Assembly (NCBI GenBank): GCA_947301965.1 | Contig: CAMYUM010000002.1 | Coordinates: forward strand, 48,293-112,292 | DNA from: an uncultured Azospirillum sp. | Lineage (GTDB): Bacteria; Pseudomonadota; Alphaproteobacteria; RF32; CAG-239 | DNA: 64,000 nt | Direction: 5' to 3' | Shown here: in pieces, positions 19,954 to 28,290 of the stretch | Numbering within the stretch: the first letter of the stretch is position 1 | Layout of the letters: every line of letters starts with the position of its first letter | The notes under the pieces: model-generated | Databases searched by the model: none | What the model saw: only the letters and a program-made list of their open reading frames with translations | What the model was told of the DNA's origin: nothing | Program-made: the position numbers and the translations under genes

Positions 19954-20273
19954 TTAAATTTTTGAAAAACAAATATATTAAAAAAATTCTGCTGTTTTTG
20001 GGTGGAAGCTTTACGCTGCCGGCGGTAACGGGCGGTTGGGTGTATGATTTGTTCGGAACTTTGGATTGGAAAGAGATTTTGAGTAAAATTTTACACCCGT
20101 CAATGTGGTTAGATGCTTTTACGGTATATACAATTGCATTTTTGACTTTTGGTTATCTACCGGAAAAGATCAGCAAGAGAAATTGGTTTATAAAATTTAT
20201 GTATTTTGTGATTTATTATTTGGTTTTGCTTAAAATCTCAAGGTTTTTTACCAGTGATGGAGCAGCGGAATAA
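19950..20273 (+). CDS. Small membrane protein, overlaps upstream HExxH gene by 4 nt
   Basis: ATGA stop/start overlap; hydrophobic segments (IILLFLGGSFTLPAVTGGW; AFTVYTIAFLTFGYL; FVIYYLVLL). Confidence 0.7.
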   Translation: MIKFLKNKYIKKILLFLGGSFTLPAVTGGWVYDLFGTLDWKEILSKILHPSMWLDAFTVYTIAFLTFGYLPEKISKRNWFIKFMYFVIYYLVLLKISRFFTSDGAAE

Positions 20274-20349
20274 AAAAAATCACATAATGGTGAATTTTTT
20301 ACTTGATTTATTGTTTTAAAATAGTTATAAACTGTTTCAGCAAATGAAT

Positions 20350-20425
20350 GGGAGTTTAGCTCAGCTGGAAGAGCATCTCGTTTACACCGAGAGGGTCGGG
20401 AGTTCGAACCTCTCAACTCCCACCA
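20350..20425 (+). tRNA. tRNA-Val (anticodon UAC)
   Basis: GGGAGTT/AACTCCC acceptor, TCTCG-TTTACAC-CGAGA anticodon arm, GGGAG-TTCGAAC-CTCTC T arm, encoded CCA. Confidence 0.96.
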
Positions 20426-20430
20426 ATCAA

Positions 20431-20455
20431 AAGCCACCTTTTAGGGTGGCTTTTT
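20431..20455 (+). terminator. Intrinsic terminator after tRNA-Val
   Basis: aagccaccttttagggtggcttttt. Confidence 0.85.
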
Positions 20456-20472
20456 CGTTGACTGTAAGTAAA

Positions 20473-21135
20473 TTACAGGGCTTTGATGGCTATATCAACC
20501 ATTTTGGTTGCCAAATGTGTCATATTCTGCCAAAAGCTGTTGTATTGATCAATTTGGCTTTTTTGGCCGACAACGTCGCTGATTATGCGCAGAGAAGCAA
20601 AAGGTATTTTGTTTATATGGCATGTTTGGGCAATTGCCGCGCTTTCCATATCAACAGCCAGAGCTTGAGGAAAAGCCTTTTTTATTTGTTTTAGGCGTTT
20701 AGTATCGGTCAAAAATTGGTCTCCGGTAACGGTCAATCCGATTTTGAAGTGCGGAGCGGCTTTTGATATTTTTTGAATTAGGGCTTTAGGAGAAGTAAAA
20801 TATAAGGGCAAATCTTGCACTTGTCCGACGACATTGCCTTCACCGCAATCAACATCGTGATAACATACTTTGTCTGCCAGTACTACATCTCCTTGTTCCA
20901 AACAATTATCTATGCCGCCGGCAAGTCCGGTATTTATTATCAAATCAACGTCAAGCCGACAGGCTTTGTCGGCGGTCAAAGCGGCGTTCACCTTACCGAT
21001 GCCGGATTTGAGTAATAAAATTTCTTTTTCATAAACGGTGGCGCGGGCCTCGAGATTGTTGCCGCTAAAGGAATATAGTGATTTTATGGCATCATATTCA
21101 CTCTGCATGGCGGTTATTATGGCGATTTTTTTCAT
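20473..21135 (-). CDS. mtnN: 5'-methylthioadenosine/S-adenosylhomocysteine nucleosidase
   Basis: MKKIAIITAMQSEYDAIKSL; NTGLAGGIDNCLEQGDVVLADKVCYHDVD; AVDMESAAIAQTCHINKIPFASLRIISD. Confidence 0.95.
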   Translation of the reverse strand: MKKIAIITAMQSEYDAIKSLYSFSGNNLEARATVYEKEILLLKSGIGKVNAALTADKACRLDVDLIINTGLAGGIDNCLEQGDVVLADKVCYHDVDCGEGNVVGQVQDLPLYFTSPKALIQKISKAAPHFKIGLTVTGDQFLTDTKRLKQIKKAFPQALAVDMESAAIAQTCHINKIPFASLRIISDVVGQKSQIDQYNSFWQNMTHLATKMVDIAIKAL

Positions 21136-21160
21136 CGATGCTCCTGTGTTTATGTCCGAA

Positions 21161-21724
21161 TTATTGTTCAGAGCTTAGTTTTGACCAGATATTGCTGTCA
21201 TGAAAGCGTTGTTTGTTTTCAGACCAACGGTCTTGGCGTAAAACTCCGTCAAGGTGGTAACCGGCACGTTTGGCAACGCTTGCGGAATGTGTATTTTGCG
21301 GATCATTTCTGATTTCAATACGGTTTATTCCGGCCTTAAAGAGTTCGGGTTCCAAGGCTTTGAGGGCTTCAGACATATAACCTTTGCCTTCGGCGTCAGA
21401 GCTCAACCAATAACCGATTTCCGAGGTTTTATTTTTTTCATCAACCTTAATTATATCGATTACGCCCAAAAACTCGGAATTGTCGCTTTTGCGAATTAAG
21501 TAAGCAAAAGCGGTGCCTTCACGCCAATGCTTGTCGCACCAGTCGCTCAAATACATAAATTCGTCTTCTGCGGACAAAGTCGTTTCAGCCCAAGGTAACC
21601 ACTTTTTGAGGTTTTCTCTTGATTTGTCAACGGCGGCATATATTTCTTCAGCGAGTTTGAAGGTTGGATTTTTAGCGGCCTGCAAAGTTATTCGTTCCGA
21701 GGTGATTTTTTCCGGCATAATCAT
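21161..21724 (-). CDS. GNAT-family N-acetyltransferase (RimJ/RimL type)
   Basis: AEEIYAAVDKSRENLKKWLPWAE; IGYWLSSDAEGKGYMSEAL; NTHSASVAKRAGYHLDGVLR. Confidence 0.9.
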   Translation of the reverse strand: MIMPEKITSERITLQAAKNPTFKLAEEIYAAVDKSRENLKKWLPWAETTLSAEDEFMYLSDWCDKHWREGTAFAYLIRKSDNSEFLGVIDIIKVDEKNKTSEIGYWLSSDAEGKGYMSEALKALEPELFKAGINRIEIRNDPQNTHSASVAKRAGYHLDGVLRQDRWSENKQRFHDSNIWSKLSSEQ

Positions 21725-21890
21725 GGCGAATTACTCCTGTCATTCAGTTGTCTTGCATATTGTAGTGTGATGAATTAAGAAAAGCAACAAAAAAGCTTGG
21801 TGAGCATGTATCGCCCTGTTTATATTGACAAAAAGTGAGTTTTATGCCACAATATTGCTTGTTTTTGAGCTTCAACAGGGAATTCTAATA

Positions 21891-22754
21891 ATGGAAAAAA
21901 GCAATATTAAAGATCCTCATTCTTGGCAAGGCAGAATGAAAGCGAATCTCGGCGGTGAGCTGGATGAAACCCGTATGACAAAGTATTGGGACGGGGTTAT
22001 GAACGATGAGAGTAAAAAAGAGCGTACGCTGACTTGGGATGAAATTGATAAAAAAACAGAAAGTTTACTTAATGACGGTTATAGGATAGTAAAATATAGT
22101 GCAATAACCCCTAAAGGCGATTTTTCGTTGTCGTCAAATGCATCGGATACAAAGCCAAACGCTTCCAATATGTTTTTTGAGTTGAAATTTGATAAGAATG
22201 AATTTGAACAAATATATGATTTGTTCGGTCGTTATGAAAACAATTTTCCCGATTATTTTAAGAAGCAAGATGATTTTGAAAAATACTGCTCTGATCATGA
22301 TATATGGGTGTTGGAAGATATCAAGACTTTGGGGTCGGCACGTCCTATTCCGGTAGGATTTTCGACATTCTGTATTGATGATACAAAAGAGGGCAGAGAA
22401 GAGTTTAATGTGCCGGAAAATCAACGTTTGTTATATCATGATACAGTAGCTATCAGTAGCAGTGTGCAGGGAAACCGTGTCGGAATGCGATTTATGGATA
22501 TTGTCGATGGATATTATCTCAAATATTTTGGAGCAGAAAATATTTGTTATGGTTTGTGTACCGGTGAAATCAACAGTAATGATAAAGGAATGCTGTCAAA
22601 AGGTTTTCATGAAAAAAGAGGTTTCGGTGATTGGACAGAGGGTGAAGCTCCTCTGAAAAAATGGACTGATCGGTACAAGAGCGTACAGGCAAAATATGGT
22701 AATAAATCTCCTAACGCGGTAAATTTTATGATAAACTCTTATCGTGGAAGATAA
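21891..22754 (+). CDS. Hypothetical protein, possible divergent GNAT fold
   Basis: ORF from ATG 21891 with TTGACA-17-CACAAT upstream; VAISSSVQGNRVGMRFMDIVDGYYLKYFGAENICYGLCTGEINSNDKG resembles a GNAT CoA-binding region. Confidence 0.6.
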   Translation: MEKSNIKDPHSWQGRMKANLGGELDETRMTKYWDGVMNDESKKERTLTWDEIDKKTESLLNDGYRIVKYSAITPKGDFSLSSNASDTKPNASNMFFELKFDKNEFEQIYDLFGRYENNFPDYFKKQDDFEKYCSDHDIWVLEDIKTLGSARPIPVGFSTFCIDDTKEGREEFNVPENQRLLYHDTVAISSSVQGNRVGMRFMDIVDGYYLKYFGAENICYGLCTGEINSNDKGMLSKGFHEKRGFGDWTEGEAPLKKWTDRYKSVQAKYGNKSPNAVNFMINSYRGR

Positions 22755-22776
22755 AACGATTGTTTTAAAATAAGAA

Positions 22777-22805
22777 TTGACAAAATAAACAAAAATAGTT
22801 ATATT
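22777..22805 (+). promoter_or_regulatory. Sigma70-type promoter of SD-less orphan gene 22851
   Basis: TTGACA - 17 nt - TATATT. Confidence 0.65.
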
Positions 22806-22850
22806 TCAGCCAATATTTGAAATTATTTATAAACCATTATACATAACGTT

Positions 22851-23192
22851 ATGCAAAAGTTACTTGCTAATCAAAAGCCCGTGAGAATCATTACGGCACG
22901 GCCTGGTTATACCAGCCTCGATTTCGACGATCCCAAGGTCGACAAGATTCGTGCGGCGATTCAGACTACTGCAGACGATGGCTCGAAGATCTACACTGAC
23001 CTCAGGACCGGCAAAAACATCCTCCTCGGTCGAAACAGCCATGTTCTGACTATCTGCTCCAGTACGGTGATTGAATACAATGACGGAGAGAAGTATCTGA
23101 TCGAACTCAGAAACAACGCCTACGTTGTATGCAAGCCGGGTGAGTTTGCGTTCCATCCCGAGAGGGTCGTCCAGAGCAGGGTTACTGATTAG
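22851..23192 (+). CDS. Hypothetical protein (GC-rich orphan)
   Basis: 113-aa ORF, visibly more GC-rich than flanks; own promoter and terminator; no SD (cataacgttATG). Confidence 0.65.
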   Translation: MQKLLANQKPVRIITARPGYTSLDFDDPKVDKIRAAIQTTADDGSKIYTDLRTGKNILLGRNSHVLTICSSTVIEYNDGEKYLIELRNNAYVVCKPGEFAFHPERVVQSRVTD

Positions 23193-23262
23193 GCCAGCAG
23201 AAAAAGCTTGCGTCGAGAGGACGCCCGAGCAGTGACGTGATGTCACAGATCTTACACCAACC

Positions 23263-23305
23263 GAAGCTCCTTTCCCACCACGGGTTAGGAGCTTCCCAAT
23301 TTTTA
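23263..23305 (+). terminator. Intrinsic terminator
   Basis: gaagctcct...aggagcttcccaattttt. Confidence 0.75.
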
Positions 23306-23318
23306 AATTGAATATTGA

Positions 23319-24395
23319 CTATTCCGGCGGAAATTTGTTTAAAAAGCGTCTGTTGCAATATTTGTGTACAGGTTTTTCATACAAATGATATGTCAGTATT
23401 CCAGCAACAATGTTAATGATTATTATGGTAACAAGGAGTTCGACAGAGTGTGTGGTAACAAAAACCTTATGAACTTTGCCATATGCCTTAAACAAAGCAA
23501 GAATTATTGGATGTATGCAATATATTGCATATGAATATTTTCCTAGCCATACGGAAATTTTGTTTTCCAAAAGGTTTGAAATAATTCCTTGTTTTATCAA
23601 GAATAGATAAAATAAGAATGTAAACATCACAATAAATAAGAAAGATGTTTTTCCGGGTAGATGCGAAGATGACGTTAAATAATGTAGCAGAAAAGAACAT
23701 AGATACAATTCTAATAATGAAATTAGCCATTTTTGCTTTTGCGAACACTTGAATAAGAAGCCTGAACTATAAAGCATGTTTACAAAGTAACCTAAACCAA
23801 TTCCTGCTACAGCACGGACAATTCCAATATTAAAAATATAATAAACGTTTTTGACATTTCCGTCCGGTATAAAATGCATGTATTGCATATATAGAGAAAT
23901 TGAGGATACTACAAGCAACCATACAATGAGATTAAGTTTTTTCGTCTCAAAAATTTTAGCAAGATAAAAATAAAATAGAGAGACCCAAAACAGACAGGGA
24001 ATAAACCAAATTATAACAGCACCAATGCCTCCTGTAGGGGGAGAGAACCCTATTGGTCCCAAAAGAAGCATTCTAAGAATATTATCGCTAAAAATAAAAC
24101 GGATATCTTTTATGAAACCAGAACATATCATTATTAGGAAGACAAGCAACCATAAATTAGGAGCCAATCTTAAAAAACGTTTCTTAGCAAAATCCCAGGT
24201 ATCTTTATTTATATTAAAAGTTCTGAATAGGAAAAAACCTGCGATTATAAAAAAGAAATCAACACAAACAGAGGCATAGTTAATGCCGTGCAAATATTTA
24301 GGTAATGTAATAAAATAGCCCTCTCTTAAATGAAAAGCGACGATAAATAAGGCTAAAATAAATCGCAAAAACTCAATATTTTTAAACTTCGTCAA
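23319..24395 (-). CDS. Acyltransferase family 3 (O-acetyltransferase-like) membrane protein
   Basis: NIEFLRFILALFIVAFHL; CVDFFFIIAGFFLFRTF; many TM segments; apparent TTG start with AAGGAAAT upstream. Confidence 0.88.
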   Translation of the reverse strand: MTKFKNIEFLRFILALFIVAFHLREGYFITLPKYLHGINYASVCVDFFFIIAGFFLFRTFNINKDTWDFAKKRFLRLAPNLWLLVFLIMICSGFIKDIRFIFSDNILRMLLLGPIGFSPPTGGIGAVIIWFIPCLFWVSLFYFYLAKIFETKKLNLIVWLLVVSSISLYMQYMHFIPDGNVKNVYYIFNIGIVRAVAGIGLGYFVNMLYSSGFLFKCSQKQKWLISLLELYLCSFLLHYLTSSSHLPGKTSFLFIVMFTFLFYLFLIKQGIISNLLENKISVWLGKYSYAIYCIHPIILALFKAYGKVHKVFVTTHSVELLVTIIIINIVAGILTYHLYEKPVHKYCNRRFLNKFPPE

Positions 24396-24525
24396 TGGAA
24401 TTTCCTTAGATTATGGTATGAAAAAATAAAACGCTGCAAATAATTTCTCTGTGAGAAATTATCACGATGTTTTGTTTGGATATTATAACAACAATATATA
24501 AAGTCAATTAAATCTTTATTTGTAC

Positions 24526-24561
24526 AACAAAAGCCCTTGGTTTGATCCAAGGGCTTTTGTT
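24526..24561 (-). terminator. Intrinsic terminator of the 25561-24560 operon
   Basis: aacaaaagcccttggtttgatccaagggcttttgtt. Confidence 0.85.
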
Positions 24562-25060
24562 AAAAGTTAAAACCAATGCCGGTTTTGAGGGCGAGATATT
24601 GACATTCGCCGTCGGACTTGCCGGGGGGCACCATGTAGGATGCTTCGACATTCCAGAAGAGTAGGTCAGTGAGCCTGAACTCAATACCGGCCTCGGTTTT
24701 GAAGCGCCAGATGTCATCAATATAACCACTCTGTTGGGGAGAGGCGTATTTTCTCCATGGCATGGCACCGACCAAGAGGTAATAAACATTGCGTTCACCA
24801 AAGGCGATGCCTAACGATGGACTGACGTAGCAAAAGCGAGAAACTTTTTGATTAGCTTCCGCGGGCAATGCTCCCATGCCGACCTCAATCTTGGTGCGAA
24901 CAATGTTGAGATCACAGGTGACGGACATGTCTGCTGTCGGTTGTTTGGCAAGCAGGTTGTAGCCGCCACGTAACGCAACATTGTAGTAGATGTCATAGCA
25001 CTGAGCGAACGCCGTCGCTTCGGCCATCATGGCAAGGATAAGGATAATAATCTTCTTCAT
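24560..25060 (-). CDS. Secreted, possibly outer-membrane beta-barrel-like hypothetical protein
   Basis: Signal peptide MKKIIILILAMMAEATAFAQ; alternating aromatic strands and terminal GIGFNF; no SD. Confidence 0.65.
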   Translation of the reverse strand: MKKIIILILAMMAEATAFAQCYDIYYNVALRGGYNLLAKQPTADMSVTCDLNIVRTKIEVGMGALPAEANQKVSRFCYVSPSLGIAFGERNVYYLLVGAMPWRKYASPQQSGYIDDIWRFKTEAGIEFRLTDLLFWNVEASYMVPPGKSDGECQYLALKTGIGFNF

Positions 25061-25093
25061 CTGACTTTTCGTGTTTTATCTGAATAAACAGGT

Positions 25094-25561
25094 CTAGTTG
25101 CGAGAGGAAGAAAACAGGTAGCCGTTTACGTCAAAACCGCGATTGATGAGGCGGAACTGACTGAGCGGCATGTGCAGTGCACAGTAAACATTAGGCATTT
25201 GCCGTTCTTCGTGAGTTTCACGTACTCCTCGGAAATCGAGGGTGATGTACGTCGGATAGCCGTTCGTGTTGTTGGTACGAGACGAAGTATGACAGCCCCA
25301 AAAAATAGGATGATTCTGATCTTGATTGGCAAGTTCACATGTCTCGGCCGAAGGAAAACGACTCTTGAAGTAGGGATAGTTGTCACGCTGCCAAAGGTAG
25401 CGGAACGCTAGTGCGGCGAAAATGTGTTTGTTGTGAGTTACAGGCTCAAAAAAAGCAATTTCGACCGTGTCATCAGGAAGAACATTGACAATAGCCTTTT
25501 GTTTGGCTGGGAGTTTGACGACGCAAAGGCGGTCATCAACATAGCATCTAGTTTTATCCAT
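25094..25561 (-). CDS. Hypothetical protein (orphan, first gene of a two-gene unit)
   Basis: 155-aa ORF, own TTGACA-17-TAATAT promoter, no SD before ATG (ttatttcatATG). Confidence 0.6.
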   Translation of the reverse strand: MDKTRCYVDDRLCVVKLPAKQKAIVNVLPDDTVEIAFFEPVTHNKHIFAALAFRYLWQRDNYPYFKSRFPSAETCELANQDQNHPIFWGCHTSSRTNNTNGYPTYITLDFRGVRETHEERQMPNVYCALHMPLSQFRLINRGFDVNGYLFSSSRN

Positions 25562-25597
25562 ATGAAATAATGTGTTAATGATACTTTTCTGGCGGAG

Positions 25598-25626
25598 ATA
25601 TTAGCCAAAAAAAGTTTTTTTGTCAA
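25598..25626 (-). promoter_or_regulatory. Sigma70-type promoter of SD-less operon 25561-24560
   Basis: TTGACA - 17 nt - TAATAT on - strand. Confidence 0.7.
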
Positions 25627-25667
25627 TAACAAAAACAAGTCAACGACGAGTGAAAATTCTTATTAAA

Positions 25668-26138
25668 TTACTTTGTTTGATATGTTTTTTTAGACATTAT
25701 AATAATTGCAAATGCAATCAGAAAACCAGTGCCATAAACCAATAAAAACCAGCGTAACATTAATGAAAATGTACAATATTTAAAGTCATGCGCTGACGTT
25801 ATTATATTTTGAAGATTTTCTGCACTTTTCTTAAAATAAAATTTAAACGGCAAACACGTTCCTTTAATTTCTATGCAAAAATTTGGCAAGCGACCATTAT
25901 TATATCTTAAACTGGTAACCTTTGGTTGATGAAAAACGCTTGTTTGTGTTGTCGATCCCAAACCAAACCATGTGGTTGTTTGTACTTGGCAATTCTGTTG
26001 TTCACAGTTAATTTTATAAAAATTTTTGATTTCGCCAGAAAGAAAAGCATCAAGAATTAAAATGAATATGCATAAAAACAGCATAATTGCAGTCAAAAAT
26101 TTCAAGTCTTTTTTTTGTTTATCAGTCAGGTGTAACAT
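25668..26138 (-). CDS. Hypothetical membrane protein, two TM segments
   Basis: LTAIMLFLCIFILILDAFL and WFLLVYGTGFLIAFAIIIM; SD GAGGA upstream of ATG. Confidence 0.65.
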   Translation of the reverse strand: MLHLTDKQKKDLKFLTAIMLFLCIFILILDAFLSGEIKNFYKINCEQQNCQVQTTTWFGLGSTTQTSVFHQPKVTSLRYNNGRLPNFCIEIKGTCLPFKFYFKKSAENLQNIITSAHDFKYCTFSLMLRWFLLVYGTGFLIAFAIIIMSKKTYQTK

Positions 26139-26168
26139 ATTTTATTCCTCAAAATGTTTATTGTATTT

Positions 26169-26951
26169 TTATCTTTCAATATCTTTAAAATATTTTATGG
26201 TTTCTGGCTCAAGTTGTGATGCAGCAGCGTCATCGCAAACGATTATGCCGCGTTCGTGGTTTTGCAGAGCAGAGATAGTCCATTTGTGGCTGATTGCACC
26301 CTCAATACCGTGATAAACAGCTTTGGCTTTTTTGGCGCCGGTGGCAAGGATTAATACCTCACGAGCATCCATAATTGTGCCGACACCGACGGTCATTGCC
26401 GTGCTTGGAACTTGGCTGATATCATTATCAAAAAAACGGGAGTTTACTCTTATGGTGTCAGAAGTGAGGACTTGGACACGAGTACGAGAATTGAGTGATG
26501 AAAACGGCTCATTAAATGCAATATGTCCGTCTTCGCCGATACCTCCTAAAAATAATTCTATACCGCCGCAAGTGAGGATTGATTTTTCATAATTCGCACA
26601 TTCTTTTTCAACATCTTGAGCCATGCCGTTCAAAATATGGATATTTTGTTTTTTGATGTCGATATGGTTGAAAAAGTTTTCAAACATAAAGCGGTGATAA
26701 CTCTGCGGGTGGTCGGCAGGCAGACCGACGTATTCGTCCATATTGAAAGTAATGACATCGGCAAAAGAAATTTGTTTCTGCTGGTTCATTTTGATGAGTT
26801 CATTATATACACCAAGAGGGGTCGAACCGGTCGGAAGCCCAAGGACAAACGGGTGGTTCGGAGTAGGGGCAAAGCGTTTGATTCTGTCGGCAATATAGTG
26901 CGCCGCCCAAGAAGATACACTTTGATAATCCGGCTTAATAATTACTCTCAT
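26169..26951 (-). CDS. nagB: Glucosamine-6-phosphate deaminase
   Basis: LGLPTGSTPLGVYNELI; TFNMDEYVGLPADHPQSYHRFMFENFF; FLGGIGEDGHIAFNEPFSS; GVGTIMDAREVLILATGAKKA; 4-nt ATGA overlap with nagA. Confidence 0.97.
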   Translation of the reverse strand: MRVIIKPDYQSVSSWAAHYIADRIKRFAPTPNHPFVLGLPTGSTPLGVYNELIKMNQQKQISFADVITFNMDEYVGLPADHPQSYHRFMFENFFNHIDIKKQNIHILNGMAQDVEKECANYEKSILTCGGIELFLGGIGEDGHIAFNEPFSSLNSRTRVQVLTSDTIRVNSRFFDNDISQVPSTAMTVGVGTIMDAREVLILATGAKKAKAVYHGIEGAISHKWTISALQNHERGIIVCDDAAASQLEPETIKYFKDIER

Positions 26952-28123
26952 TTGCATATTCCTTTATCAAAAATTTTTCCTTTAATTATGGTTTTTAGTA
27001 CTTTGAAATTTTTATCAAATACAGTCAAATCGGCGTCATAACCGGGGGCGATTAAGCCTAAATGCTCCTGTTTCATAATCGTGGACGGATTGTAAGATGC
27101 GGTTTGAACAGCTTGTTCAATAGGAAGACCGAAAGAAACAAGATTTTTTACACCTTCAATCATAGTCAGGGCCGAACCGGCAATAACATCATCAGATTTA
27201 CGCACAAAACACTTGTCAAGATAGACTTCTTCTCCATTGGCATAAAGGTGTTTGGCCTTTTGTTTGGTCGGTTTTAGCGAATCGGTAACCAAAACGACTT
27301 TGTCAATCGGTTTGCAACGGAACAAAAACTTTACAATGTCAGGGTTGATATGAACGCCGTCGGCAATAATCTCGCAAGACAGTTCGGGGTGAATAAATAC
27401 CGCACCGACAACGCCGGGGTCACGGTGATGCATACGGCTCATGGCATTAAACAGGTGAGTTACGTGCATAATGCGAGCCTGCATGGCTTCTACCATTTGC
27501 TTGTAGGTGGCGTTTGTGTGTCCGGCCTGGAGGATTATGCCCTGCGCAATACACATTAGTGCCAGTTCTCGCATGCCCTTGAGCTCGGGAGCCAAAGTCA
27601 TGTTGATAATGTTACCTTGTCCGACAGTAATGATTTGTTTCATATATTCAAGGTCAACCGGCGAAATCGAATCGGGAGACTGAACCCCGAGCCGCTCTGG
27701 AGATATGAACGGTCCTTCAAGATGCATACCGAGAATTTTGGCGCCTTTTTCGTGTCCCATGGCTTTTTGAATGCTGATCATGGCTTTGAAAAGTTTGTCT
27801 TTCGGGGCGGAATATAAGGTCGGAATAAAAGCGGTAACTCCGTACCGGGGCAAAATTTCCGACATTTTGAGAATGGATTTTTCATCCATATCATCAGTAC
27901 CGAAACCGCCAATGCCGTGAATGTGAGTGTCAATAAAACCGGGGGCAATGTATGCGCCTTTGAGGTCAATAAACTTGGTATTAGGTTTGAATTTTTTTTG
28001 TTTGAAACGAGCTTCGTTAAATACGTCGATGATTTTGTGTTGTTTGATGAGTACACCGCAATCAGGCATTGCAGAGTAGCCGTTCAACAGAGTGGCATTG
28101 TGAAAACAGATTTCGGTAATCAT
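26948..28123 (-). CDS. nagA: N-acetylglucosamine-6-phosphate deacetylase
   Basis: YIAPGFIDTHIHGIGGFGTDDMDE; LGMHLEGPFISPERLGVQSP; AGHTNATYKQMVEAM; THLFNAM; start at ATG 28123. Confidence 0.96.
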   Translation of the reverse strand: MITEICFHNATLLNGYSAMPDCGVLIKQHKIIDVFNEARFKQKKFKPNTKFIDLKGAYIAPGFIDTHIHGIGGFGTDDMDEKSILKMSEILPRYGVTAFIPTLYSAPKDKLFKAMISIQKAMGHEKGAKILGMHLEGPFISPERLGVQSPDSISPVDLEYMKQIITVGQGNIINMTLAPELKGMRELALMCIAQGIILQAGHTNATYKQMVEAMQARIMHVTHLFNAMSRMHHRDPGVVGAVFIHPELSCEIIADGVHINPDIVKFLFRCKPIDKVVLVTDSLKPTKQKAKHLYANGEEVYLDKCFVRKSDDVIAGSALTMIEGVKNLVSFGLPIEQAVQTASYNPSTIMKQEHLGLIAPGYDADLTVFDKNFKVLKTIIKGKIFDKGICK

Positions 28124-28209
28124 TTTTTGCTCCAATTCAATAATGCAATTATTATATAGCGGTATAAGTAAAAAAATGGTTTCCATGTTTTAATTTTTGA
28201 AATGACGTT

Positions 28210-28243
28210 TAAGGGTTTACTTTTTAGACAAAATGAGGTATAA
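28210..28243 (+). repeat. 34-bp direct repeat copy 1, contains the promoter of 28291
   Basis: taagggtttactttttagacaaaatgaggtataa, identical to 29489-29522. Confidence 0.9.
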
Positions 28244-28244
28244 C
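28216..28244 (+). promoter_or_regulatory. Sigma70-type promoter of 28291 gene
   Basis: TTTACT - 17 nt - TATAAC. Confidence 0.6.
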
Positions 28245-28290
28245 AAGCGCAATATTTAATTATTAACATCTAATTATAATTGTTATTTTT

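Noticed and set aside
20216-20437. 73-aa reverse ORF ...WWELRGSNSRPSRCKRDALPAELNSHS
   Set aside because: Antisense of tRNA-Val, a common spurious ORF pattern
20344-20694. 116-aa forward ORF across tRNA-Val
   Set aside because: Begins in the tRNA and runs antisense to mtnN
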